The notes under the pieces: model-generated
Databases searched by the model: none
Seen by the model: only the letters and a program-made list of their open reading frames with translations
What the model was told of the DNA's origin: nothing
Source of the DNA: Megalopta genalis
Lineage: Eukaryota; Arthropoda; Insecta; Hymenoptera; Halictidae
Assembly (NCBI RefSeq): GCF_051020955.1
Contig: NW_027476693.1
Span: forward strand, 62,001 to 126,000
DNA length: 64,000 nt
Direction of reading: 5' to 3'
Shown here: piece after piece, positions 42,125 to 53,300 of the stretch
How positions within the stretch are numbered: the stretch's first letter is position 1
Layout of the letters: every line of letters starts with the position of its first letter
Translations under genes and position numbers: made by a program

Positions 42125-44743
42125 ATGGAGCAAATCATCAAGGAGCAAGAGCTCACCATCGGGGGCCTTTGCCGGATCCTGCCCAACTTCAAGCGCCTGG
42201 GAAAGGCGAAATTCACCGAAGCCGCCGCCGAAGAACGCCTTCGCCGCCTGCGGACCGAGTGGGACGCGTGCCGACGCCTCCACCTCCAGTTGGAGCTGAA
42301 GGCCACTTCCGAAGAACGGGAAACCCGCGACTACTTCAAACAGGGGTACTTCGAGCGGGCCGAAGCAGAGTTTGAACAGGCAAGTGATTTTTTCGTGGAA
42401 CTGATCGCTTCATTTAGGAGCGGAGCGTCTGCGCTGGCTGACGCGAGTCAGACCAGGGAGCCCGACTCCTGTAGCGCGCCCGTGGCGCAGCTACCGCGAC
42501 TCCCATTGCCGAGGTTCGCCGGCTGCTACACGGAGTGGCCGAGCTTCTCGGACCAGTTTGAGTCGCTGGTCGTGAAGAACCGGACTCTTCACGACGTCCA
42601 GCGACTACAGTACCTCAAGGGTGCTTTAGAGGGAGAAGCAGCGTCCGAGATTGCTCACTACTCCGTGACAGCGGCGAACTTCGGCATCGCGTGGGCGGCC
42701 TTGGTCAGGAGGTATGACCGGAAGCGACTGGTCGTCAGTGCGCTCCTGTCGAGCTTCCTGACCCTTGCGCCGCTCACCCGCGATCGCGACGGCAGCGGTC
42801 TCGCCTTGCTGCGTCGTCGCACTAACGAGGCGTTGGCCCAGCTGCGAAACTTGGGGCGGCCGGTGGACCATTGGGACGACCTGCTGGTCCACCTAACGGT
42901 GGAAAAACTCGACCCGAAGTCGAGGGAGGCGTGGGTCCACGAAATCCGCGCCGCCGTGGATCCACCCACGTATGCCTCTCTCGACGAATTCCTGGAGTAT
43001 CGGGCCGGGTCCTTCGCGGAGCTTAGGATGGCTCCGGAGCCCTCGGCTACCTCCGCGGAGCGTAGGCCGGCCCGACCTCCACCACCGGTACGCTCCCACG
43101 CGATGGCGACGACGACGACGGCGAGCCGTTGCCGGAAGTGCGGCGACAACCACCCGCTGTTCCGGTGCCCTGCGTTCAGGGGCATGGCGATCAACCTGCG
43201 CCGGGATTTTGTTAGGGCGCGCGGTTGCTGCTTCAACTGCCTCCGTTCGGGACACCCCGCGACATCGTGTCCCTCCGCGTCGCGTTGCTCCGTTTGCAAC
43301 GGCTCGCACCACACCCTGATTCACCAGGATTCCGGGGTTGGTGGCGGGCCAGAGTCAACCGCGGTAGAACCCGGGCGGGAAACAGCGACGAATATCTCCG
43401 CATCGTCCGTGGTCCACAACTGCGTCGCACGCTGGAGCGGGAGCAGGGCCGTACTGCTCGCGACCGCTCTAGTATGGGTAGAGACACGCGACGGGGGGGT
43501 AAGGCCGGTGAGAGCCCTGTTGGACCAGGGATCGGAGGCGACCTTCGTCTCCGAATCCCTCGTCCAGGCCCTCCGCCTTCCGAAGCGGCCTGCGGCTATC
43601 ACCGTGACTGGTGCGGGGGACGCGCCGGTGGGTCGCGTGACTTCGCGGGTCGATCTGGTGTTACGGTTGACCGGGCGCGGGAACGCTCCTATGCCGCTTT
43701 CCGCGTTCGTCCTCCGGAGACTTACCGGGTACGCGCCCAAGACGACCGTCGACATTCGCGTATACCCGCATCTGCAGGACCTCATTTTAGCGGACCCTGA
43801 TCCGACAAGAGATCTCCCTGTAGATCTCTTAATCGGGGCCGATCGTTACGGGGATGTGATCGGTCCCGGCCTGCGCCGCGGAACACCCGGCCAGCCAATT
43901 GCGCAAAATACCGTGTTCGGTTGGGTCGTCTCGGGCGCCGCGTCGACACCCGCGAACGATCCCGATCCCTCCGCGGCGTCCCTGCACTGTCGCGCGGAGA
44001 AAAGGTTGCAGCAGCAATTGCGTTGTTCTGGGAGCCCGAGGAGGCGAGTCCCAAATCTGTCCCCCCCCCTGACGAGTCGAGGTGCGGCGAACATTCCGTC
44101 AACACCGTCTCACGGCGGGCGGACGGGCAGTGTGTGGTTCGGTTACCCCTTGCGTACCGAACCACCCCTCGCTCTCGGCTCGTCAAAGGGCCGTGCCCTA
44201 GCCATGCTCCACGGAGTCGAGCGGCGACTCAAGGGCTACAGAAATCAGAGCAAAAATATTGCTGCAGGAGTTATGGTTGGGGGGTGCGGATTGGGACGCT
44301 CCGCTCCCGGACGAGCTCAACCAGACGTGGTGCGAACTCGTCGCCGAGTTACCGCTCTTAAGCGCCGCACGAGTGCCACGCTGGTTTGGCATCTTTCAAT
44401 CCCCGCGCAGGGGGGAGCAATACGAGTTGCACGGTTCCGCGGACGCGTCTTCGCGCGCGCATGGTGCGGTGGTGTATCTGCTAGCGCGACCGTTCCCGAG
44501 CGAACCCTCGGGAACCCAGGTGACCCTCGTCGCCTCGCGGGCCATGGTCGCTCCCGTCAACATGCTACCGGTTTGTCGCGGCCCTTCGTCGAAGGAGGAT
44601 TAGTCCCTCGGATTACAAAACGCCGATGCGGCGGGCGAGGATCCTGTGGCTCCGTTGGCTGCAGGGTGGCGCCTTCGCATCGGAGATACGCGCCGTCCGA
44701 AAATCCCAATTCGTCGGGCGATCGTCGCCCTTGCGACGGTTGA
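42125..44743 (+). pseudogene. BEL gag-protease polyprotein, frame lost after the protease
   Basis: ATG at 42125. The gag region (residues about 115-300) contains LPRLPLPRFAGCYTEWPSF and DHWDDLLVHLTVEKLD, typical of the DUF1759 family. Three zinc-knuckle-like motifs follow from residue 336: CRKCGDNHPLFRC, CFNCLRSGHPATSC and CSVCNGSHH. The aspartic protease has ALLDQGSEATFV (near residue 463) and LLIGADRYGDVI, then NTVFGWVVSG. Near 44,025 a one-base frameshift moves the reading (FWEPEEAS continues in another frame), so the rest of this ORF to 44743 is mostly out of frame, with only LHGVERRLKGY recognisable again. The polyprotein should have continued into reverse transcriptase. Confidence 0.85.
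44259..44603 (+). pseudogene. BEL RNase H-region remnant after the deleted reverse transcriptase
   Basis: The frame starting near 44259 reads LQELWLGGADWDAPLPDELN...W, PRWFGIF and ELHGSADASSRAHGAVVYL, matching the region that follows the reverse transcriptase core in BEL/Pao polyproteins (the ADAS segment starts the RNase H fold). The reverse transcriptase palm, including any YVDD-type motif, is absent. The remnant stops after LVASRAMVAPVN, where a second deletion removes the rest up to the integrase. It cannot supply polymerase activity. Confidence 0.8.
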
Positions 44744-46005
44744 GCCCATTTCTCGACGAGGCAGGATTGCTCCGCGTGGGGGGACGCCTAGACAACTCGT
44801 CCCGCGCGTACGACGAGAAACACCCCATCCTCCTCCCGAAGCACCCAGTGGTGGATTTGCTGGTGGAGGCTGTGCACCTCACGGCCCTCCACAGTGGACC
44901 CCAGCTCACCTTGAGCGTGCTGAGGAGGACGTATTGGCTTCTGGGCGCCCGAGATACGGTTAGAAGAGTGACCTGGAGGTGCGTAGCTTGCGCAAGGCAT
45001 CGCGCATCTCCAGCGTCCCAACTCATGGGCACGTTGCCCTTATCGCGGGTAAACCCTTCGCGGCCCTTCTCGCACGTGGGCGTCGACTATGCGGGCCCCC
45101 TCTGGACCCGCATGGGGAAGGGCCGGGGTTATCGGGCCCAGAAGTCATACATCGGGGTGTTCGTGTGCTTCGCGACCCGCGCGATCCACCTCGAGCTGGT
45201 GAGCGACTGCACCACGGCGGGCTTCTTGGCTGCGCTGCGGAGGTTCGTCTCCCGTCGGGGTAGGCCCGCTGCCATTTATTCCGACAACGGAACGAACTTC
45301 CGCGGTGCCGCACGGGAGCTCGCAGCGATGGTTCGGGCGGTCCGCGACTCAGCCGAGGTATCGGCCTTTCTCGGAGAGGCCGACATCGTGTGGCATTTCT
45401 CCCCACCCGGAGCTCCGCATTTCGGCGGTTTATGGGAAGCGGGGGTTAAGGCAGTAAAACGCCACTTAGCACGGGTGGTTAGCCAGCACACCCTCACCTT
45501 TGAGGAGATGTGCACCCTATTGTGCACCGTCGAGGCATGCCTTAATTCCCGCCCCCTAACACCGATGTCGAGCGATCCGACGGACTACGCGGCCCTTACA
45601 CCGGGGCATTCCTTGGCGGGGGCACCCTTGCTTACGCTTCCGGGAGAACGTTCGCCGGACACCGCCGCCTCCCCCTTGTCCCGATGGCAAGGGGTCGAAA
45701 CCATGCGTGCCAATTTTTGGAAACAATGGAACCACGAGTATCTCCACACGCTGCAGGAGCGCAGCAAATGGTGGCGTGCCGAGAGGAACCTGCAGGTGGG
45801 AGATCTCGTGGTTCTTCGCGACGCGAATTGCCCACCGGCGTGTTGGCGTCTCGCACGCGTGCAGACGCTGCACCCCGGTGAGGACGGCCGAGTTCGAGTC
45901 GTAACCATTCGCACCGCCGGCGGATGTTACACTCGGCCGATCACGCAGCTCGTACGCTTGCCGGTGGACATGCCCGCTGGACCCTCCTCAGGACCGGAGC
46001 AGTAG
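44626..46005 (+). CDS. BEL integrase domain with DUF5641-like tail
   Basis: An open frame of 459 codons from ATG 44626, which may have been internal to the original polyprotein. The zinc-binding H2C2 region has H84, H89, C119 and C122 (HLTALH...WRCVACARHR). The catalytic core shows D154 (GVDYAGPLW), D220 (IYSDNGTNF) and E261 (GGLWEAGVKAVK). The C-terminal part has RWQGVETMRANFWKQW, WWRAERNLQVGDLVVL and WRLARVQTLHPGEDG, the usual end of BEL/Pao polyproteins. No stop or frameshift was seen within it, in contrast to the upstream coding region. Confidence 0.9.
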   Translation: MRRARILWLRWLQGGAFASEIRAVRKSQFVGRSSPLRRLSPFLDEAGLLRVGGRLDNSSRAYDEKHPILLPKHPVVDLLVEAVHLTALHSGPQLTLSVLRRTYWLLGARDTVRRVTWRCVACARHRASPASQLMGTLPLSRVNPSRPFSHVGVDYAGPLWTRMGKGRGYRAQKSYIGVFVCFATRAIHLELVSDCTTAGFLAALRRFVSRRGRPAAIYSDNGTNFRGAARELAAMVRAVRDSAEVSAFLGEADIVWHFSPPGAPHFGGLWEAGVKAVKRHLARVVSQHTLTFEEMCTLLCTVEACLNSRPLTPMSSDPTDYAALTPGHSLAGAPLLTLPGERSPDTAASPLSRWQGVETMRANFWKQWNHEYLHTLQERSKWWRAERNLQVGDLVVLRDANCPPACWRLARVQTLHPGEDGRVRVVTIRTAGGCYTRPITQLVRLPVDMPAGPSSGPEQ

Positions 46006-46086
46006 CGAGGGAAGGCGAGCGTACATGGCGGGCGGAGCGTGCTCGCCATTTAGTCAATAAGATCAGCGGAGCTGAGGCGGGCGGTA

Positions 46087-46590
46087 TGTTTCGGCCGAAT
46101 CGCGGACCGCGGGTCAACGCACGCTCGACTTTCGATGTACGCCGTCTCGCCGTTTTTGTCGAATAAACGGCGAGGCGGCAAGACAATAACACGATCGACG
46201 TGCGTTGGCCCGACCGTCAAACGCTCGCCTCGGCCTAATTGTATACATGCAGCGTTTTTGCCTTAGGAGGCAATGACCGGCTTTCGACACCTGACGATGC
46301 GTCACCTTGAGCATCGGCCAGGTGTCTATATATACTGCCGCAAAGTAATAACGGCGAGATTCTCCAAGATATCGATATAGCGAACAGACAGTTTAATTTA
46401 GCGCCCCTTGCGCCGATACGAAGCCGTGCTTCAGTTTTTATAGTCCAGTCGTAGCCGTGCTACACTGCATACGCCGAACGGAGCCGTGCTCCAAAAGCTT
46501 GTAAATCAAAGGACGGTGGAGTCCAAAACAATAAATCGCGTGTCGTCTCCTCCCGAATTCCGGCGTTTTAATTTTGTGCCGTGCGCAACA
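46087..46590 (+). repeat. 3' LTR of BEL element
   Basis: 504 bp, identical by reading to the 5' LTR, preceded by a short G-rich stretch (GAGGCGGGCGGTA) that may be the polypurine tract. Followed by ATTGT. Confidence 0.97.
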
Positions 46591-46595
46591 ATTGT
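46591..46595. other. Right target-site duplication of the BEL element
   Basis: ATTGT, matching 41497-41501. It lies within the coding sequence of the split exonuclease-like gene. Confidence 0.93.
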
Positions 46596-46722
46596 AATCT
46601 AGCTTAAACTCAAATAACTCACTCTCACCAGAATGAACATTAACAATGGCAAGTTCTTTACAAATAAATTTTTTTTCAATACTAAACCCATCCATGTCTA
46701 TAATAAAATCGACCGCGAACAT

Positions 46723-47054
46723 CTTTAAAGATATACACGCACTTCTCTTGAAAAAACTTGGTCGTCACAATGTGCACACAGTATGGTAGCCGTTTAACGC
46801 ACGTCGTGTTTCGGCAACCTATTTATTAGCATGCATACATGCACTTCTCTCACATCGTTATAATACATCTCTCTCCAAAAAGGATAAAGCAGAAAAAATA
46901 CATCTCTCTCTCTCTCTCTCTATCCGCATCGTTAAAGAAAAACCGGATAAGGAGACTTCCAAAATCACTAATCATGGAAAGGATGTGGCAACAAACCGTT
47001 GCAAGGCAAAAAATACATCTCTCTCCGTCCATATCGTCCATAAGAGAAAAACTG
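46723..47054. other. Non-coding subterminal region of the Polinton
   Basis: Between the start of the exonuclease-like gene and the right TIR. It holds repeated AATACATCTCTCTC motifs and a CT microsatellite near 46905-46922. It should contain the promoter of the minus-strand exonuclease-like gene. No convincing ORF or RNA gene was seen. Confidence 0.6.
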
Positions 47055-47946
47055 ATGCAAAAGAGAACAACTGCTGCAATGCATCCATCTCTCTCGCTCT
47101 CTACAATATTCCACCGAGATAAAAAAACCATACTTTAAGAAATCTCAACGAGACCAAAATCACGGGTAAAGCATCCGCGAGTCTCTCCGGATACAAAACC
47201 ACAAAATTTCTATAAATGCGTCGCGCGAGAAAAATCATGCGTCGTCTTATGCAAGAGAGAGAACAACCGCTGCATCCTCCCCCTCTCTCTCTCTCGCACT
47301 CTACAATATTCCACCGAGATAAAAAACCATACTTTAAGAAATCTCAACGAGACCAAAATCACGGGTAAAGCATCCGCGAGTCTCTCCGGATACAAAACCA
47401 CAAAACTTCTATAAATGCGTCGCGCGAGAAAAATCATGCGTCGTCTTATGCAAGAGAGAGAACAACCGCTGCATCCTCCCCCTCTCTCTCGCTCGCTACA
47501 ATATTATACCGAGATAAAAACCATACTTTAAAAAATCTCAACGAGACCAAAATCACGGGTAAAGCATCCGCGAGTCTCTCCGGATACAAAACCACAAAAC
47601 TTCTATAAATGCGTCGCGCGAGAAGAATCATGCGTCGTCTTATGCAAGAGAGAGAACTACCGCTACATCCTCCCCCTCTCTCTCTCTCGCTCGCACTCTA
47701 CAATATTCCAGATAAAAAAACCATACTTTAAGAGAAACCAAAATCCCCCGATATCGCTTCGCAAGATAAGCAACTTCCGGGTAAGGCGTCCGAGAACCTC
47801 TCCGGATGCAAAACCGCAAAACTCCTTATCGGTGACTCCCCCCTCCACACGACGCGTGCCGCTCACGATGATGCTTCCTTCCCTTTACCCCCCCGGCTCA
47901 GCCTTCCCCTCGCCCTTGATTGCAGAACGCAACATATATACCTACT
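47055..47946 (-). repeat. Right terminal inverted repeat of the Polinton, with four subterminal sub-repeats
   Basis: The inverted copy of the left end, terminating CATATATACCTACT. Its inner part carries about four copies of the 200-bp sub-repeat (CTACAATATT junctions at 47101, 47301, 47496 and 47698), compared with about two in the left TIR, so this arm is roughly 350 bp longer. Outer parts differ from the left by scattered substitutions and small indels. Confidence 0.9.
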
Positions 47947-47952
47947 TAAGTG
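47947..47952. other. Right target-site duplication of the Polinton
   Basis: TAAGTG, identical to 23886-23891. The satellite monomer resumes at once (ATATAGCTTCAAAAGC). Confidence 0.95.
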
Positions 47953-49199
47953 ATATAGCTTCAAAAGCAGGAGGAACAAACGAGGTAGCTTCAATTCCAC
48001 GCGAAATAAATGATTTAGCTTCAAATCAATGCGAAGTAGAAGGCTTAGCTTCAAATCCATGCGAAACAAATGGTTTAGCTTCTAATACTTGTCATATACA
48101 TGATATAGCTCCAACTGCATGCGAAACAAACGAGTTAGCTTCAAATCCATGCGAAAGACATGATTCAGCATCAAATCAGTGTGTAGTAGAAGGCTTAGCA
48201 TCAAATCCCATGCGAATCAAATGGTTTAGATTCAAATACTTGTGATATACATGATTTAGCTTCAACTGCATGCCACACAAACGAGTTAGCTTCAAATCCA
48301 TGCGAAACAAATGATTTAGCTTCAGATACTTGCGATATAAGAGATATAGCTTCAAAATCTGGAGGAACAAACGAGGTAGCTTCAATTCCATGCGAAACAA
48401 ATGATTTAGCTTCAAATCAATGCGAAGTAGAGGGATTAGCTTCAAATCCATGCGAAACACATATGATTTAGCTTCAAATACTTGCGATATAAATGAAGTA
48501 ACTTCAAATGCAGAGGATACAATCAAGTTAGCTTCAAATCCATGCAAAACACATGATTTAGCTTCAAATCCATGGGATGTAGAAGGTTTAGCTTCAAATC
48601 CATGAGAAACAAATGATTTAGCATCAAATCAATGCGAAGTAAAAGGGTTAGCTTCAACTCCATGCCAAACGAATGATTTAGCATCAAATACTTGCGAATA
48701 TAAGTGATATAGCTTCAAATGCAGGCCAAACAAACGAGTTAGCTTCAGATCCATGCGAAATACATGATTTAGCTTCAACTGCATGTGAAACAAACGTGTT
48801 AGCTTCAAATCCAAGCGAAACAGATGATTTAGCTTCAAATCAATGCGAAGTAGAAGGCGTAGCATCAAATCTGTGCGGGACAAATGGATATGCTTCAAAA
48901 ACTTGTGATATAAGTGATATAGATTCAACTGCAGGCGAAACAAACGAGATAGCTTCAAATCCATGCAAAACACATGATTAAGCTTCAAAACAATGCGAAG
49001 TAGAAGGCTTAGCTACAAATCCATGCGAAACACACGATTTAGCTTCAAATCAATGCGATGTAGAAGGTTTAGATTCAAATCCATGCGAAACAAATGATTG
49101 TGTTTCAAACACTTGGGATATAGGTGATATAGCTTCAACTGCATGCGAAACAAACGAGTTATCTTCAAATCAACGCGAAACACATGATTTAGCTTCAAA

Positions 49200-50399
49200 T
49201 CAATGCGATGTAGATGGTTTAGCTTCAAATCCAAGCGAAACAAATGATTTAGCTTCCTATTAATGCGAAGTAGAAGGCTTAGCTTCAAATCTATGCGAAA
49301 CAAATGGTTTAGCTACAAATGCTTGTGATATACATTATTTAGCTACAACTGCATGCGAAACAAACGAGTTAGTTTCAAATCCATGCGAAACACATTATTT
49401 AGCTGCAAATCAGTGCGAAGTAGTAGGCTCATATTCAAATCAATGCGATTCAAATGGTTCATCTTCAAATACTTGTGAAAGGCATGATTTAGCTTCAACT
49501 GCATGCGAAACAAACGAGTTAGCTTCAATTCCATGCGAAACACATGATTTAGGTTCAAATCAATGCGATGTAGAAGCATTAGCTTCAAATCCATGCTATC
49601 TAGAAGGTTTAGCTTCAAATCCATGCGAAACAAATGATTTAGCTTCAAATCAATGCGAAGTAGAAGGCTTAGCTTCAAATCCATGCGGAACAAATCGTTT
49701 AGCTACAAATATTTGTGATATACATTATTTAGCTACAACCGCCTGCGAAACAAACGAGTTAGCTTCAAATCCATGCGAAACACATGATTTAGCTTCAAAT
49801 CAATGCGATGTAGATGGTTTAGCTTCAAATCCAAGCGAAACAAATGATTTAGCTTCCTATTAATGCGAAGTAGAAGGCTTAGCTTCAAATCTATGCGAAA
49901 CAAATGGTTTAGCTACAAATGCTTGTGATATACATTATTTAGCTACAACTGCATGCGAAACAAACGAGTTAGTTTCAAATCCATGCGAAACACATTATTT
50001 AGCTGCAAATCAGTGCGAAGTAGTAGGCTCATATTCAAATCAATGCGATTCAAATGGTTCATCTTCAAATACTTGTGAAAGGCATGATTTAGCTTCAACT
50101 GCATGCGAAACAAACGAGTTAGCTTCAAATCCATGCGAAACACATGATTTAGGTTCAAATCAATGCGATGTAGAAGCATTAGCTTCAAATCCATGCTATC
50201 TAGAAGGTTTAGCTTCAAATCCATGCGAAACAAATGATTTAGCTTCAAATCAATGCGAAGTAGAAGGCTTAGCTTCAAATCCATGCGGAACAAATCGTTT
50301 AGCTACAAATATTTGTGATATACATTATTTAGCTACAACCGCCTGCGAAACAAACGAGTTAGCTTCAAATCCATGCGAAACACATGATTTAGCTTCAAA
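49200..50399. repeat. 600-bp tandem duplication in the right array
   Basis: Two adjacent 600-bp blocks (20 monomers each), 49200-49799 and 49800-50399, almost identical, sharing private variants such as GCTTCCTATTAATGCG and CTATCTAGAAGG. Confidence 0.85.
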
Positions 50400-53300
50400 T
50401 CAGTGCGATGTAGAAGGTTTAGCTTCAAATCCAAGCGAAACACATATGATTTAGCTTCAAATACTTGCGATATAAATGAAGTAACTTCAAATTCTGAGGA
50501 TACATTCAAGTTAGCTTCAAATCCATGCAAAACACATGATTTAAGTTCATTGTCATGTTAAACACATGATTTAGCTTCACATACATTGGAAACAAATGGT
50601 TTAGCTTCTAATAGTTGATATATAAAAGATATAGCTCCAACTGCATGCGAAACAAACGAGTTAGCTTCAATTCCATGCGAAAGACATGATTCAGCATCAA
50701 ATCAGTGTGATGTAGAATGCTTAGCATCATATCCCATGCGAATCAAATAGTTTAGATTCAAATACTTGTGATATACATGATTTAGCTTCAACAGCATGCC
50801 ATACAAACGAGTTAGCTTCAAATCCATGCGACACACGATTTAGATTCAAATCAATGCGAAGTAGAAGGCTTAGCTTCAAATCCATGCCAAACACGTGATT
50901 AAGCTTCAAATCCATGGGCAACACATAATTTAGGTTCATTGTCATGGTAAACACATGATTTAGCTTCACATAAATGCGAAACAAATGGTTTAGCTTCAAA
51001 TACTTGTCATATACATGATTTAGCTTCAACTGCATGCGAAACAAACGAGTTAGCTTCAAAATCCACGCGATGCACATGATTTAGCTTCAAATACTTGTTA
51101 TATAAGTGATGTAGATTCAACTGCAGGCGGAACAAACGAGTTAGCTTCAAATCCATGCGAAACACATGATTTAGCTTCAAATCAATACGAAGTAGAAGGC
51201 GTAGCTTCAAATTCATGCGAGACGAAAGATTTAGCTTCAAATCCATGCGAAACAAATGGTTTAGCTTCAAATACTTGTGATATACGTTATTTAGATTTAA
51301 CTGCATGGGCAACGAACCAGTTAGCTTCAAATCTATGCGAAACACACGATTTAGCTTTAAATCAATACGAAGTAGAAGGTTTAGCTTCAAATCCATGCTA
51401 AGCAAATGATTTAGCTTCAAACACTTGGGGTATAGGTGATATAGCTTCAAATGCAGACTAATCAAACGAGTTAGCTTCAAATCCATGCGAAACACACCAT
51501 TAAGCTGCAAATCAATGTGATGTAGAAGGTTTAGCTTCAAATCCATGCGATACACTAGATTTTGCTTCAAATCAATGCGATGTAGAAGGTTCAGCTTCAA
51601 ATCCATACGACACATATGATTTAGCTTCAAATACTTCCGATATAAGTGATATAGCTTCAAAAGCTGGAGGAACAAACGAGGTAGTTTCAATTCCATGCGA
51701 AACAAATGATTTAGCTTCAAATCAATGCGAAGTAGAAGGCTTAGCTTCAAATCCATGCGAAACAAATGGTTTAGTTACAAATACTTGTGATATTCGTTAT
51801 TTAGCTACAACTGCATGCGAAACAAACGAGTTACCTTCAAATCCATGCAAAACGGACGATTTAGCTTCAATTCAATGCCAAGTAGAAGGCTTAGCTTCAA
51901 ATCCATGCGAATGAATTGTTTAGCTGCAAAGACTTGTGATATACATGATTTAGTTTCAACTGCATGCGAAACAAACGAGTTAGCTTCAAATCCATTCGAA
52001 ACACAATATTTAGCGTCAAATCAATGCGATGTAGAAGGCAGAACTTCAAATCTATGCGATACAAATGGTTTAGCTTCAAATACTTGTGATATACATGATT
52101 TAGCTTCAACTGCATTCGAAGCAAACGAGTGAGCTCCAAATCCACGCGAAACACATGATTTAACTTCAAATCAGTGCGAAGTAGAAGGCTTAGCTTCAAA
52201 TCCATGCGAATCTAATGGTTCGGCATCAAATACTTGTGAAATGCATGATTTAGCTTCAACGGCATGCGAAACAACGAGTTACCTTCAAATCCACGCGAAA
52301 CACATAATTCAGCTTCAAATCAATGCGAAGTAGAAGGTTTAGCTTCACATCCATGCGAAACAAATTATTTACCTTCAAATACTTGCGGTATAAGTGATAT
52401 AGCTTCAAATGCAGGCGAAACAAATGAGTTAGCTTCAAATCCATGCGAAACACATTATTGAGGTGCAAATCAGTGCGAAGTAGAAGGCTCAGGTTCAAAG
52501 CCATGCGATTCAAATGGTTCATCTTCAAATACTTGTAAAAGACATGATTTAACTTCAACTGCATGCGAAACAAACGAGTTACCTTCAAATCCACACGAAA
52601 CACGTGATTTAGCTTCAAATCAATGCGATGTAGAAGGCTTAGCTTCAAATCCATGCAAATCACGTGATTTAGGATCCAATCAATGCGAAGTAGAAGGCTT
52701 AGCTTCAAATCCATGCCAAACACATGATTTAGCTTCAAATCCATGGGATGTAGAAGGTTTAGCTTCAAATCCATGCGAAACACATTATTTAGGTGCAAAT
52801 CAGTGCGAAATAGAAGGCTCAGGTTCAAAGCCATGCGATTCAAATGGTTCATTTTCAAATACTTGTGAAAGGCATGATTTAGCTTCAACTGCATGCGAAA
52901 CAAACGAGTTACCTTCAAATCCATGCAAAACAGACGATTTAGCTTCAATTCAATGCCAAGTAGAAGGCTTAGCTTCAAATCCATGCGAATGAATTGTTTA
53001 GCTGCAAAGACTTGTGATATACATGATTTAGTTTCAACTGCATGCGAAACAAACGAGTTAGCTTCAAATCCATTCGAAACACAATACTTAGCGTCAAATC
53101 AATGCGAAGTAGAAGGCAGAGCTTCAAATCCATGCGATACAAATGGTTTAGCTTAAAATACTTGTGATATACATGATTTAGGTTCAACTGCATTCGAAGC
53201 AAACCAGTTAGCTCCAAATCCACGCGAAACACATGATTTAGCTTCAAATCAATGTGAAGTAGCAGGTTTAGCTTCAAATCCATGCGAAACAAATGATTGA

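Larger units (their letters stand above)
41502..46590 (+). mobile_element. BEL/Pao LTR retrotransposon, reverse transcriptase deleted
   Basis: 5,089 bp with 504-bp LTRs (41502-42005 and 46087-46590) that are identical as far as I can compare, flanked by ATTGT. Internal products are typical of BEL/Pao: a gag region with CCHC-type knuckles, a DUF1758-like aspartic protease, and an integrase with DYAGP and a DUF5641-like tail. The reverse transcriptase core is absent near 44,255. It is visibly GC-richer than the surrounding Polinton. Identical LTRs mean a very recent insertion. Confidence 0.95.
40972..46722 (-). pseudogene. Exonuclease-like Polinton gene split by the BEL element
   Basis: The N-terminal part, 46591-46722 (44 codons, start MFAVDFIIDMDGFS), and the rest, 41097-41496, lie on either side of the retrotransposon. 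Counting one copy of the ATTGT target, the frames match, so the gene was intact before insertion. An intron (41025-41096, GTAATT...TTTTTAG) leads to a last exon ending at TAA 40972-40974; the total would be about 194 aa. Visible features are DMDGF (possible D-x-D/E metal site), GYKGGNIERDILLKIG, NLEDFGCPKYD, and C..H / YHC near the end. I recognise the layout as a family common near arthropod Polintons and infer a DEDD-type nuclease-like fold; function unproven. The BIR gene lies immediately downstream. Confidence 0.65.
23892..47946. mobile_element. Polinton/Maverick virus-like DNA transposon, nearly complete, carrying a nested BEL retrotransposon
   Basis: Ends are AGTAGGTATATATG and its complement (5'-AG...CT-3'), with long inverted repeats and a 6-bp target duplication. 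Between them lie the hallmark genes of the family: protein-primed family B DNA polymerase, retroviral-type integrase, FtsK/HerA-type packaging ATPase, adenain-like cysteine protease, and minor and major capsid proteins. Length is 24,055 bp, or about 18.96 kb without the BEL insertion (5,089 bp) and its extra 5-bp target copy; Polintons are usually 15-20 kb. Gene blocks alternate in strand: plus 24.5-30.3 kb, minus 30.4-36.4 kb, plus 36.8-39.7 kb, minus 40.2-46.7 kb. Both target duplications match perfectly, but the polymerase has one stop codon and an exonuclease-like gene is split, so this copy is probably not autonomous. Confidence 0.97.

Noticed and set aside
42893..43314. Antisense ORFs in the BEL gag region
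   Set aside because: GC-rich shadow frames opposite a gag with recognisable zinc knuckles.
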